64,000 nt of DNA from NCBI RefSeq assembly GCF_902499175.1, contig NZ_CABVQC010000030.1, positions 28,971-92,970 on the forward strand, read 5' to 3'. Positions 54,600-62,943 of this stretch are shown in pieces. This stretch comes from Burkholderia aenigmatica. Its GTDB lineage: Bacteria; Pseudomonadota; Gammaproteobacteria; Burkholderiales; Burkholderiaceae. The position numbers and the translations under genes were made by a program. The notes beneath the pieces are model-generated. The model did not search any database. It was not told the origin of the DNA and worked only from the letters and a program-made list of their open reading frames with translations. How positions within the stretch are numbered: the stretch's first letter is position 1; each line of letters begins with the position of its first letter.

Positions 54600-55412
54600 A
54601 TGTCTGACCGTCAAATTATAGACTGGCCCGCCTGGACCGACTCACCGCCCGGCCGCTACGTGCTGGGCTGGGAACAGGCGCAGCTCGACCGGATCGTGTC
54701 CGACGTCTTCGGGTTCCACGCGCTGCAGCTCGGCCTGCCGCAGCTCGACGCGCTGCGCGAGAACCGCATGCCGTATCGCGGCCTCGTGCTCGATCCGGCG
54801 AGCGGCGCGAGCGCGCCGTACCAGTATCCGTGGGCGCGCGAAGCGCATGCGCCCGAGCACGCGCCCGCCGACCGCAGCACGACCTGGTGCGACCTGCTCG
54901 ACCTGCCGTTCGAGTCGCAGAGCGTCGACCTGATCGTGATGCCGCACACGCTAGAATTCACGTCCGACCCGCACCGCCTGCTGCGCGAGGCCGAGCGCGT
55001 GCTGATGCCGGAAGGCCAGCTCGTGATCACCGGCTTCAATTCGCTCAGCCTGTGGGGCATGCGGCAATCGTTCGGGCGCATGGCGAACCGTCCGTTCGTG
55101 CCGGCCACGCGCGACCAGATCGCGTTCATCCGGCTCAAGGACTGGATCAAGCTGCTCGGCTTCGACCTCGAACGCGGCCGCTTCGGCTGCTACCGGCCGC
55201 CGCTCGTCACCGACAAGTGGCTGGCCCGCTACGGCTTCATGGAGGCCGCCGGCGACCGCTGGTGGCCGATCTTCGGCGCCGTCTACATGGTGACGGCCGT
55301 CAAGCGCGTGCGTGGCATGCGCCTCGTCGGCCAGATCCGGATGAAGAAGCCCGTGCTCGCACCGGGCCTGACGCCGGCGGCCTCCCCGACCACTCATCAA
55401 GAACATTCATGA
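54600..55412 (+). CDS. SAM-dependent methyltransferase (YafS-like)
   Basis: This 270-residue class I methyltransferase has a degenerate SAM-binding motif I region followed by 'CDLLDLPFESQSVDLIVMPH' (about 99-118) and 'PEGQLVITGFNSLSLWGMRQ' near 138. It lies between gloB and rnhA as yafS does in E. coli, which supports a YafS-type assignment. Its substrate is unknown. The stop overlaps the rnhA ATG by 4 bp. Confidence 0.85.
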   Translation: MSDRQIIDWPAWTDSPPGRYVLGWEQAQLDRIVSDVFGFHALQLGLPQLDALRENRMPYRGLVLDPASGASAPYQYPWAREAHAPEHAPADRSTTWCDLLDLPFESQSVDLIVMPHTLEFTSDPHRLLREAERVLMPEGQLVITGFNSLSLWGMRQSFGRMANRPFVPATRDQIAFIRLKDWIKLLGFDLERGRFGCYRPPLVTDKWLARYGFMEAAGDRWWPIFGAVYMVTAVKRVRGMRLVGQIRMKKPVLAPGLTPAASPTTHQEHS

Positions 55413-55852
55413 CTACCGATACCATCGACATCTATACCGACGGCGCCTGCAAGGGCAACCCCGGCCCCGGCGGCTGGGGCGCACTGATGCGCTACGGCGA
55501 CAAGGAGAAGGAGCTGTTCGGCGGCGAGCCGAACACGACCAACAACCGCATGGAGCTGATGGGCGTGATCGCCGCGCTCGAAGCGCTGAAGCGGCCGTGC
55601 CAGGTGATCGTGCATACCGATTCGCAATACGTGCAGAAAGGCATCAGCGAGTGGATCCACGGCTGGAAGAAGAAAGGCTGGGTCACCGCGGCGAAGACGC
55701 CCGTGAAGAACGCCGACCTGTGGAAGCGGCTCGACGCGCTCGTCGCGCAGCACGAAGTCGAGTGGCGCTGGGTCAAGGGCCACGCGGGCCATCCCGAAAA
55801 CGAGCGCGCGGATGCGCTCGCGAATCGCGGCGTCGAATCGCTCACGGCCTGA
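55409..55852 (+). CDS. rnhA: ribonuclease HI
   Basis: This 147-residue nuclease cuts RNA in RNA:DNA hybrids. The catalytic carboxylates are Asp11 in 'IDIYTDGACKGNPGPGGWG', Glu49 in 'NNRMELMGVIAALEAL', Asp71 in 'VIVHTDSQYVQKGISEWI' and an Asp in 'PENERADALANRGV'. The basic handle 'GWKKKGWVTA' near 86 is present. It overlaps the methyltransferase gene by 4 bp and is 37 bp before dnaQ. Confidence 0.97.
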   Translation: MTTDTIDIYTDGACKGNPGPGGWGALMRYGDKEKELFGGEPNTTNNRMELMGVIAALEALKRPCQVIVHTDSQYVQKGISEWIHGWKKKGWVTAAKTPVKNADLWKRLDALVAQHEVEWRWVKGHAGHPENERADALANRGVESLTA

Positions 55853-55889
55853 ACGCGGGCCGCCCCCTGTTTTTTACGTTTTTCCCGAC

Positions 55890-56624
55890 ATGCGCCAGAT
55901 CATTCTCGATACCGAAACCACCGGCCTGAACGCCCGCACGGGCGACCGCCTCATCGAAATCGGCTGCGTCGAGCTGCTGAACCGGCGGCTCACCGGCAAC
56001 AACCTGCACTTCTACGTGAACCCCGAGCGCGACAGCGATCCGGGCGCGCTGGCGGTGCACGGGCTCACGACCGAATTCCTCAGCGACAAGCCGAAATTCG
56101 CGGAAGTCGCCGACCAGATCCGCGACTTCGTGAAGGACGCCGAGCTGATCATCCACAACGCGCCGTTCGACCTTGGCTTCCTCGACGCCGAATTCGCGCG
56201 GCTCGACCTGCCGCCGTTCACCGAGCAGTGCGGCGGCGTGATCGACACGCTGGTGCAGGCCAAGCAGATGTTCCCCGGCAAGCGCAACTCGCTCGACGCG
56301 CTGTGCGACCGCTTCGGCATCAGCAATGCGCACCGTACGCTGCACGGCGCACTGCTCGACTCGGAACTGCTCGCCGAGGTGTACCTCGCGATGACGCGCG
56401 GCCAGGACAGCCTCGTGATCGACATGCTCGACGACGAAGCGGCCCACGGCGGCGGCGCCAACGGTCAGCGTGTCGCGCTGGCGTCGCTCGACCTGCCGGT
56501 GGTGGCGGCCAGCGACGACGAGCTCGCCGCGCACCAGACACAACTCGACGAACTCGACAAGTCGGTCAAGGGTACCTGCATATGGCGCAAGTCCGCCGAC
56601 GCGGGCGCCGCCGAAACGGCTTGA
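55890..56624 (+). CDS. dnaQ: DNA polymerase III epsilon subunit (3'-5' proofreading exonuclease)
   Basis: This 244-residue DnaQ protein has ExoI 'IILDTETTGLNARTGDRLIE' (Asp and Glu ligands), ExoII 'AELIIHNAPFDLGFLDAEF' near 93 and ExoIII 'HRTLHGALLDSELLAEVYL' near 150. A C-terminal tail (about 190-244) should bind the polymerase alpha subunit. ATG 55890 is the family start; upstream codons in this frame overlap rnhA. The rnhA-dnaQ pair is conserved in many proteobacteria. Confidence 0.96.
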   Translation: MRQIILDTETTGLNARTGDRLIEIGCVELLNRRLTGNNLHFYVNPERDSDPGALAVHGLTTEFLSDKPKFAEVADQIRDFVKDAELIIHNAPFDLGFLDAEFARLDLPPFTEQCGGVIDTLVQAKQMFPGKRNSLDALCDRFGISNAHRTLHGALLDSELLAEVYLAMTRGQDSLVIDMLDDEAAHGGGANGQRVALASLDLPVVAASDDELAAHQTQLDELDKSVKGTCIWRKSADAGAAETA

Positions 56625-56658
56625 CCCACACGGCACGCGGCACGCGCCGCGGCCGCGC

Positions 56659-56991
56659 TCACGCGCGCGGCTGCAGCGCGATGACCGCCATGCCGCCGAG
56701 CGCGAGCGCAGCGCCGGCCACGTCCCAGCGGGTCAGCGCGACGCCGTCGACCACCCGCAGCCAGACCAGCGCCACCGCGATATACACGCCGCCGTACGCG
56801 GCATAGGTGCGCCCCGCCGCACTCGGGTGCAGCGTCAGCAGCCACGCGAACAGCGCGAGCGACAGCGCGGCCGGCACCAGCAGCCACACCGGCCGGCCCG
56901 CCTTCAGCACGAGCCACGGCAGGTAACAGCCGACGATTTCGGCCAGCGCGGTGGCGGCGAACAGCGCCGCGATCCTCATCAGTTCGGTCAT
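56659..56991 (-). CDS. YnfA family membrane protein (UPF0060)
   Basis: This 110-residue protein has four hydrophobic helices, with 'AALFAATALAEIVGCYLPWL' near the start, 'SAAGRTYAAYGGVYIAVALV' near 65 and 'RWDVAGAALALGGMAVIAL' at the end. The motif E-I-x-G-C-Y in helix 1 and the A-Y-G-G-V-Y-I motif are typical of UPF0060. Members are small transporter-like proteins related to the SMR family. It is convergent with dnaQ. ATG 56991 is chosen by length (family 108-110). Confidence 0.9.
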   Translation of the reverse strand: MTELMRIAALFAATALAEIVGCYLPWLVLKAGRPVWLLVPAALSLALFAWLLTLHPSAAGRTYAAYGGVYIAVALVWLRVVDGVALTRWDVAGAALALGGMAVIALQPRA

Positions 56992-57109
56992 CCGGTTCCT
57001 CGTGAATTCGCCCCCCGTCACCGGGGGCTGCACGGCCCCGCCGCGCGCCGCCGATCATACCCGAGCCGCCCTAGCCGGATCCCCCGCCAGACGGGCGTTT
57101 CCCGGCAAT

Positions 57110-57139
57110 TTGCACGATCATCCGTCATCGTGCTATCAT
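57110..57139 (+). promoter_or_regulatory. candidate sigma-70 promoter upstream of the ProP-like gene
   Basis: TTGCAC at 57110-57115 and TATCAT at 57134-57139 are 18 bp apart. It would start a leader of roughly 385 nt before the ATG at 57531. Its use for this gene is inferred. Confidence 0.55.
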
Positions 57140-57530
57140 GTCGCCTGTTTCAACATTCAATCTCTGTCTATTCGATTTCGAGAGAAGTCCGTCCGCGCGT
57201 TGCGGGCCGGCCCTTCGACCGAAATTGCATCCACAGGAAAGCCCGCCCGACAGGCCCGCTTTTCTCGTTTCGTTGCCCCTTCGGGGCGCTTGCCGGAACG
57301 CCGGACATCGTCCGCACCGGCATCTGCCGCCAGCATCACGCGGCCCATTCTTCATGAGCGCACTGTCGCGACGGCCCATCGGGCCCGCGTCGAAGCAGCC
57401 CCTTTCGGCCCTTTACCGCCTGTTGTGCAGTAAGTGCTTAAAGGTTTGCCCCGACGCGCAGCACACGACACCGCGCTCGCCGGCAAACCGTGTCGGACGG
57501 CCCGCCCGTTCGGCGCAGTCAAAGGAGTGC
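57140..57530 (+). other. long structured leader of the ProP-like gene
   Basis: This 391-bp stretch has no convincing gene. It holds an 8-bp inverted repeat (GGTTTGCC at 57443-57450, GGCAAACC at 57482-57489) close to the ribosome site, and several short GC-rich hairpins upstream, such as GCCCC-TTCG-GGGC near 57276. The frame of the downstream gene is open through it, but no ribosome site supports an earlier start. Confidence 0.45.
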
Positions 57531-59018
57531 ATGACCTTGACCGCAACACACGTCAGCCCGACCGCTGCTTCCTCCTCCGCTTCGTCGTCCGGCGAAGCTC
57601 CGCTCGTCGCGGACGACATAACCGTCGTCGACCAGAGCCTCCTCAAGCGCGCCGTCAGCGCGATGGCCATCGGCAACGCGATGGAATGGTTCGACTTCGG
57701 CGTCTACAGCTACATCGCCGTCACGCTCGGCAAGGTGTTCTTCCCGTCGAGCAGCCCGTCCGCGCAGTTGCTCGCGACCTTCGGCACGTTCGCAGCCGCG
57801 TTCCTCGTGCGCCCGCTCGGCGGCATGGTGTTCGGCCCGCTCGGCGACCGCATCGGCCGCCAGCGCGTGCTCGCCGCCACGATGATCATGATGGCCGTCG
57901 GCACCTTTGCGATCGGCCTGATCCCCAACTACGCGTCGATCGGCATCATGGCGCCCGTGCTGCTGCTCGTCGCGCGTCTGGTGCAGGGCTTCTCGACCGG
58001 CGGCGAATACGGTGGCGCAGCCACCTTCATCGCCGAATTCTCGACCGACAAGCGCCGCGGCTTCATGGGCAGCTTCCTCGAGTTCGGCACGCTGATCGGT
58101 TACGTGATGGGGGCCGGCGTCGTCGCGCTGCTCACCGCGTCGCTGTCGCAGGAAGCGCTGCTGTCGTGGGGCTGGCGCGTGCCGTTCCTGATCGCCGGCC
58201 CGCTCGGCCTGATCGGTCTCTACATCCGGATGAAGCTCGAGGAAACGCCCGCGTTCAAGCGCCAGGCCGAAGAGCGCGAAGCGCAGGACAAGGCCGTGCC
58301 AAAGGCGCGCTTCCGCGAAACGCTGATGCGCAACTGGCGTGCCCTTCTGCTGTGCGTCGGCCTCGTGCTGATCTTCAACGTGACCGACTACATGGTGCTG
58401 TCGTACCTGCCGAGTTTCATGTCGTCGACGCTGCACTTCGACGAATCGCACAGCCTCGTGCTCGTGCTGATCGTGATGGTGCTGATGATGCCGCTGACGC
58501 TCGCCGCCGGCCGCCTGTCCGACCGGATCGGCCGCAAGCCCGTGATGCTCGCCGGCTGTGTCGGGCTGCTCGCGCTGTCGATCCCGTCGATGATGCTGAT
58601 CCATGCGGGCACCACCGCGTCGGTGTTCGGCGGCCTGCTGATCCTCGGCGTGCTGCTGTCGTGCTTTACCGGCGTGATGCCGTCGGCGCTGCCGGCGCTG
58701 TTCCCGACCGAGATCCGCTACGGCGCGCTCGCGATCGGCTTCAACGTGTCGGTGTCGCTGTTCGGCGGCACGACGCCGCTCGTCACCGCGTGGCTCGTCG
58801 AGGTCACGCACAACCTGATGATGCCCGCGTACTACATGATGGGCGCCGCCGTGATCGGCATCGTGTCGGTCGTCGCGCTCGCCGAAACCGCACGCCAGCC
58901 GCTGAAGGGCTCGCCGCCGGCGGTCGCGACGCGCCGCGAAGCCCACCAGCTCGTGCGCCAGATGCGCGAGGACGACGAATCGGACATGTACGGTGTCGTG
59001 TCGCCGGCACGCGCCTGA
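57531..59018 (+). CDS. ProP-like MFS proton symporter (proline/betaine family)
   Basis: This 495-residue transporter has about twelve helices and the sugar/metabolite-symporter signature 'GDRIGRQRVLAATMIMMAVG' plus 'RLVQGFSTGGEYGGAATFIA' near 150. 'AIGNAMEWFDFGVYSYIAVT' at the first helix and 'GRLSDRIGRKPVMLAGC' near 330 are typical of the ProP/ShiA/KgtP group. The long ProP C-terminal coiled coil is short or absent, so osmosensing is uncertain and a different substrate is possible. The ATG follows AAAGGAG at 57521-57527. It has a downstream terminator. Confidence 0.88.
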   Translation: MTLTATHVSPTAASSSASSSGEAPLVADDITVVDQSLLKRAVSAMAIGNAMEWFDFGVYSYIAVTLGKVFFPSSSPSAQLLATFGTFAAAFLVRPLGGMVFGPLGDRIGRQRVLAATMIMMAVGTFAIGLIPNYASIGIMAPVLLLVARLVQGFSTGGEYGGAATFIAEFSTDKRRGFMGSFLEFGTLIGYVMGAGVVALLTASLSQEALLSWGWRVPFLIAGPLGLIGLYIRMKLEETPAFKRQAEEREAQDKAVPKARFRETLMRNWRALLLCVGLVLIFNVTDYMVLSYLPSFMSSTLHFDESHSLVLVLIVMVLMMPLTLAAGRLSDRIGRKPVMLAGCVGLLALSIPSMMLIHAGTTASVFGGLLILGVLLSCFTGVMPSALPALFPTEIRYGALAIGFNVSVSLFGGTTPLVTAWLVEVTHNLMMPAYYMMGAAVIGIVSVVALAETARQPLKGSPPAVATRREAHQLVRQMREDDESDMYGVVSPARA

Positions 59019-59030
59019 GCGTCACCCATG

Positions 59031-59054
59031 AAAAAGCCCCGGCCGAAGCCGGGG
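59031..59054 (-). terminator. terminator for the minus-strand 64-residue gene
   Basis: On the minus strand a CCCCGGC/GCCGGGG stem (59048-59054, 59037-59043) with a TTCG tetraloop is followed by C and TTTTT. It lies 74 bp past the stop of the small minus-strand gene and faces the plus-strand terminator. Confidence 0.75.
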
Positions 59055-59072
59055 CCCGATCGAACCCGATCC

Positions 59073-59105
59073 GCCCGACCGGCTTGCGCCGGCCGGGCTT
59101 TTTTT
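59073..59105 (+). terminator. intrinsic terminator of the ProP-like gene
   Basis: An 11-bp stem (59073-59083 with 59088-59098, one mismatch) and a TTGC loop are followed by seven T residues (59099-59105). It lies about 55 bp past the stop of the symporter gene. Confidence 0.85.
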
Positions 59106-59127
59106 CATCCATGCGACGCGCGCACCG

Positions 59128-59322
59128 TCATGCCTGCGCTTCGCAGTGGCGGCAGAAAATCAGTGCGCGCGAGCGCGACACGGCTGCCTGCGCACCGCGC
59201 GCCGCGACGATCAGCCCGACCTGACTGAGATTGAAATCGCGCTCGACCATCAACTGCGTCAGCGCGGCAAGCGGCAACACGACGGACGGGTGGTACAGGC
59301 TCGATTCGATCAGGGCTTTCAT
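59128..59322 (-). CDS. 64-residue hypothetical protein with a C-terminal CxxC
   Basis: The peptide begins 'MKALIESSLYHPSVVLPLAA' and ends 'RALIFCRHCEAQA', with one CxxC pair that could bind metal. The middle is mildly hydrophobic and probably helical. ATG 59322 follows GGAG by 7 bp; two upstream in-frame ATGs are less well placed. A minus-strand terminator follows it, supporting transcription. No family is recognised. Confidence 0.6.
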   Translation of the reverse strand: MKALIESSLYHPSVVLPLAALTQLMVERDFNLSQVGLIVAARGAQAAVSRSRALIFCRHCEAQA

Positions 59323-59507
59323 CATCGGCTCCATCAGGCAAGGCATGATTCGATGGAGTGGATTCTAGGGACTGGCCGCTTCCGGATAAACAGCACGAAT
59401 GCGAAGTCACTTGTCGGCCGCTGCGAACAATCGGCAAAGGCTTGCCGGACAAGGCCGAGCGGGCGGCGGGCAACGGCACGGGGCCGCGTCGCGCGCCGCC
59501 GCGACAC

Positions 59508-60137
59508 CTAGACGAGCGGCGTTTCGACGAACGCCGGCAGCGCTTCCGCCCGCGCCGAATGCGCGGCCAGTGCCGGATAACGGGCCGGATCGATCCGCGC
59601 GAGCACCGGGTAATCGGCCGCCATGAACTGCGTGAAGCGCCATGCCACCGCGACCGTCACGTCGGACTGCAGCAGGCGCGCACCGCCGAACCAGCCGTTC
59701 GCGGCCGCGACGAGCGGTTCCAGTGCGCCGTATGCGCCCTCGATCTGGCTCAGCACGCGCTCGAGCCACGGCGCGTGCTGCTTGTCGGCCGGACGCAACG
59801 CCTGCTCGTAGACCACCTGCACGGTCTTCTCGGCGGCCGCCAGCGCAAAGCCGACCGGCACGAGCGCGCGCAGCCGCGCATCGGCGGCATCGGGCAGCAG
59901 GCGCCGCTCGGGCGCGACCAGGTGATCGAGATAGTCGACGATCAGCGACGAGTCGATCAGCGTCGCACCGTCGCCGGTCACGAGCGTCGGCGCCTTGACG
60001 ACCGGGTTGATCGCCCGGAACTGCTCGAAATGACGGAACACCGAGAGCGACTCGTGTTCGAACGGGAGGTCGAGCAGCTTCGCCGAAATGGCGACACGAC
60101 GCACGAACGGGGAATCCAGCATGCCGATCAGCTTCAT
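59508..60137 (-). CDS. glutathione S-transferase family protein
   Basis: This 209-residue protein starts with a thioredoxin-like domain ('MKLIGMLDSPFVRRVAISAK', Ser9 as likely glutathione-activating residue). It includes the 'VKAPTLVTGDGATLIDSSLI' cis-Pro and Glu/Asp-Ser region near 60, then a helical C-terminal domain. It resembles the bacterial YfcF/YibF-like group. ATG 60137 gives the proper N-terminus. It diverges from the PHB depolymerase gene by 172 bp. Confidence 0.9.
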   Translation of the reverse strand: MKLIGMLDSPFVRRVAISAKLLDLPFEHESLSVFRHFEQFRAINPVVKAPTLVTGDGATLIDSSLIVDYLDHLVAPERRLLPDAADARLRALVPVGFALAAAEKTVQVVYEQALRPADKQHAPWLERVLSQIEGAYGALEPLVAAANGWFGGARLLQSDVTVAVAWRFTQFMAADYPVLARIDPARYPALAAHSARAEALPAFVETPLV

Positions 60138-60309
60138 CGCAAACGCTCCGCTTGAGGGGAATGGGATCGACGACTGTAGCAGCGTCGTGTGGCTTCGCCT
60201 AGCGCGCTCGTGCGCTTGATACGCATCTGCCGACCGCGCGCGGGGCTCACGTTGTCCGGCCACAGTGACCATAATGCAAGTTCACGCCCCTTCCGCCCCA
60301 AGGTTCGCC

Positions 60310-61527
60310 ATGTGGTATGCCCTCGTCGAGCAGCAGCGGGAATGGATGCGCGCCTGGCGCGCGGCGACGCGGCACGCGTTCGACGCGTGGCCCGCGGCCA
60401 CGCTGCCGCATGCCGCGTCGTCATGCTACGACGACCTGTTCGAGCCGCTGCTCGGGCCGCCGGACGGCCCCCCGCGCTTCGACATCGACTGGCCGTCCGT
60501 CGGCGAGCACGTCGTCGCGCGCACGCCGTTCTGCGACCTGCGGCGCTTCACGCGCGCCGATCCGCGACGCACGGTGCTGCTGTGCGCGCCGCTCGCCGGG
60601 CACGCGGCCGTGATGATGCGGGAAACCGTCGAGACGCTGCTCGCGGACGGCGACGTCTGCGTGACCGACTGGCGCAATGCACGCGACGTGCCGCTCGCAT
60701 CGGGCTGCTTCGGGCTCGACGAGTACGTCGCGATGCTCGACGGCTTCGTCGACGGGCTCGCGCACGACGACCGGCCGCTGCACGTCGTCGCCGTGTGCCA
60801 GGCGACCGTGCCGGTGCTCGGCGCGCTCGCCCTGCGCGCCGCTCGCGGCCTCGCACCACCCGCGAGCGTCACGCTGATCGGCGGCCCGCTCGACGCGCGC
60901 CGGAATCCGAGTGCGCTCGGCACCGCCGCCGCCGCCCACTCGCTCGACTGGTGCCACCGCCACCTGATCGACATCGTGCCGCCCGGCTTCGCAGGGCACG
61001 GCCGTCGCGTATTTCCGACCTATCTGCAGCAGGGTGAGATCGCGCTCGTGTACCCGCAGCGCTTCCTGACGCTGATCGAGGCCTACGCGCTAGCCGCGTC
61101 GCGCTTCGACATGGCCGGGCTCGCCGGTGCGCGGCGGGCGCTGCTCGAATACACGGCGCTGCTCGACATGCCGGCCGAGTATTTCCTCGATACGGTCGAC
61201 ATCGTGTTCCAGCGCATGAGCCTCGCGCACGGCACGTGGGACGTGGGCGGCCAGCGCGTCGAGCCGGCCGCGCTGCGCCGCATCGCGCTGCTAACCGTCG
61301 AAGGCGCATGCGACAAGGTCACGGGCGCAGGCCAGACGCATGCGGCGCTCGACCTGTGCAGCGGCCTCGCCGACGACGAGCGCTACCGCATCGACATCGA
61401 CGACTGCGATCACTACGGGCTGTTTACGGGAGCGCGCTGGCACGGGGACGTCCATCCGATGCTGCAGCGCGTGTTCGCGTGGGCCGAAACCCACCGCCCT
61501 CGCCCACGCCGCCTCAGGCGGACGTGA
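60310..61527 (+). CDS. phaZ: intracellular polyhydroxybutyrate depolymerase
   Basis: This 405-residue alpha/beta-hydrolase-fold protein matches the intracellular PhaZ family of Ralstonia and Burkholderia. The nucleophile is Cys163 in 'VVAVCQATVPVLGALAL', not Ser, as known for PhaZa1. The likely acid is in 'TVEGACDKVTGAGQT' near 340 and the His is in 'DDCDHYGLFTGARW' near 375. It breaks down stored PHB inside the cell. ATG 60310 follows AAGG; upstream ATGs at 60265 and 60274 are possible. Confidence 0.92.
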   Translation: MWYALVEQQREWMRAWRAATRHAFDAWPAATLPHAASSCYDDLFEPLLGPPDGPPRFDIDWPSVGEHVVARTPFCDLRRFTRADPRRTVLLCAPLAGHAAVMMRETVETLLADGDVCVTDWRNARDVPLASGCFGLDEYVAMLDGFVDGLAHDDRPLHVVAVCQATVPVLGALALRAARGLAPPASVTLIGGPLDARRNPSALGTAAAAHSLDWCHRHLIDIVPPGFAGHGRRVFPTYLQQGEIALVYPQRFLTLIEAYALAASRFDMAGLAGARRALLEYTALLDMPAEYFLDTVDIVFQRMSLAHGTWDVGGQRVEPAALRRIALLTVEGACDKVTGAGQTHAALDLCSGLADDERYRIDIDDCDHYGLFTGARWHGDVHPMLQRVFAWAETHRPRPRRLRRT

Positions 61528-61534
61528 TACCGCG

Positions 61535-62179
61535 TCAGAGCCGGGCGGCGCCGAGCAATGCGCGTACCTCGTCGTCGCTCGTCTGCTCGAAGCGCGCGTA
61601 GAACTGGCTGATCCCGAAGAACGGCAGCGGCAGCGTCACCGTGACGAACGCGTCGGCCAGATCGTCGAACGCATGCCGTGTGCCCGCCGGCGCGACCGGG
61701 GCAGCCGCGATGATCCGCGCCGGATGACGCTCGCGCAACGCCTGCAGCGCGACACGCATCGACGCGCCGGTCGCGACACCATCGTCGATGACGATCGCGA
61801 TGCGCCCTTCGACCGGCAGCGGCGCCGCGGCACCGCGATACAGCGCTTCGCGGCGATGCAGTTCGGCCGTCTCGCGCGCGATCACATCGGCGAGCTGCTC
61901 GCTGGACACGTTCATCGAGCGGAGCACCGAACGCTGCAGATGAATCGCGCCACCCGTCGCGATCGCACCCATCGCGAGCTCGGGATCGTACGGCACGCCG
62001 AGCTTGCGCACGACCAGCACGTCGAGCGGCGCATGCAGCGCGCACGCGACCGGATACGCGACGGGCACGCCGCCGCGCGGCAATGCAAGCACGACGACAT
62101 CGCCACGCCCCGCGTAATCGCGCAATGCGCCGGCCAGCTGGCAGCCCGCGTCGGCGCGATCGGCAAAACACTCGAACAC
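61535..62179 (-). CDS. phosphoribosyltransferase family protein
   Basis: This 214-residue protein has the PRPP-binding motif 'IAIVIDDGVATGASMRVALQ' near 128 and an N-terminal loop 'VVVLALPRGGVPVAYPVACA' near 28. It is of the predicted phosphoribosyltransferase type often found near poly-hydroxyalkanoate or stress genes, with no proven substrate. The protein is convergent with phaZ, 7 bp away. The C-terminal part is 'PLPFFGISQFYARFEQTSDD'. Confidence 0.87.
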   Translation of the reverse strand: MFECFADRADAGCQLAGALRDYAGRGDVVVLALPRGGVPVAYPVACALHAPLDVLVVRKLGVPYDPELAMGAIATGGAIHLQRSVLRSMNVSSEQLADVIARETAELHRREALYRGAAAPLPVEGRIAIVIDDGVATGASMRVALQALRERHPARIIAAAPVAPAGTRHAFDDLADAFVTVTLPLPFFGISQFYARFEQTSDDEVRALLGAARL

Positions 62180-62304
62180 GATCGGCTCCCTGCCGTTGCG
62201 CCGGATGCGCGAAACCCGCGTCGGCGCCTGTCAACGAGCATGGTTCATCGGCCGCGCCGATGCAAGCAGGGTCACACCGGCGCGCGCGGCGCCGAAGGAA
62301 AGGG

Positions 62305-62814
62305 TCAGAGGCCGCCGGCCTGCCGGTACAGCCGCCAGAACGACTGTGCATAGGATTGCGCAAGCTCGGGCGCACGCTGGAACACGTTCACCGTTTCCGC
62401 ATGCGCGGTTGCGCCTTCGGACAGCGTCGTCAGCGCGACGCTGTCGTCGACGATCACGAAGCGCGGCGCAGGGTCGCCGTGCCGCGAATCGATCGCCACG
62501 TCGATACCCGACGATTTCAGATAGCCCGCGCCGCTGTACCTGCCCGCGCGCGGCGAGCGCACGAGCACGACGCGCACCTCGATCCCGCGCGAGCGGGCCG
62601 CGCGCAGCGCGCTCGCAACCGCCGGCGGCACGTGCGTATAGCCGGCCAGCAGCACGCGGCGCTGCGCCTGCCCGATGAGGTCGACGGTCGCGTCGGCCGC
62701 GGCATTGTCATACGAAAAGTATGTGCCGACCGCTGCGGCATCGGACGGAATCTGGGCGGCATGGGCGCTCGGCGCGCAGCAAAGCGCGGCGAGAAGGAAG
62801 GCGGCGGGTCTCAT
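62305..62814 (-). CDS. exported phospholipase-D-like protein with a degenerate active site
   Basis: This 169-residue protein has a Sec signal ('AAFLLAALCCAPSAHAA') and one PLD-like domain resembling the Nuc endonuclease family ('ATVDLIGQAQRRVLLAGYTH', 'VASALRAARSRGIEVRVVLV'). The usual catalytic H-x-K-x4-D region reads 'APRFVIVDDSVALTT', so His and Lys are replaced by Ala and Arg. The protein is therefore probably not a standard PLD nuclease, perhaps a binding or inactive paralogue. ATG 62814 fits the signal peptide. Confidence 0.8.
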   Translation of the reverse strand: MRPAAFLLAALCCAPSAHAAQIPSDAAAVGTYFSYDNAAADATVDLIGQAQRRVLLAGYTHVPPAVASALRAARSRGIEVRVVLVRSPRAGRYSGAGYLKSSGIDVAIDSRHGDPAPRFVIVDDSVALTTLSEGATAHAETVNVFQRAPELAQSYAQSFWRLYRQAGGL

Positions 62815-62943
62815 GGCGGGCGCCATTGTAGCGACGCCAATTCGGGTGGCAAGCGCCGGTTGCGATCCTGCTGCGCCGGCGCAACACACAGCGCAAAACC
62901 GGTGCCCGGCGAACGGGTTACAGGCCCTTTTTCACGCCGCCGA

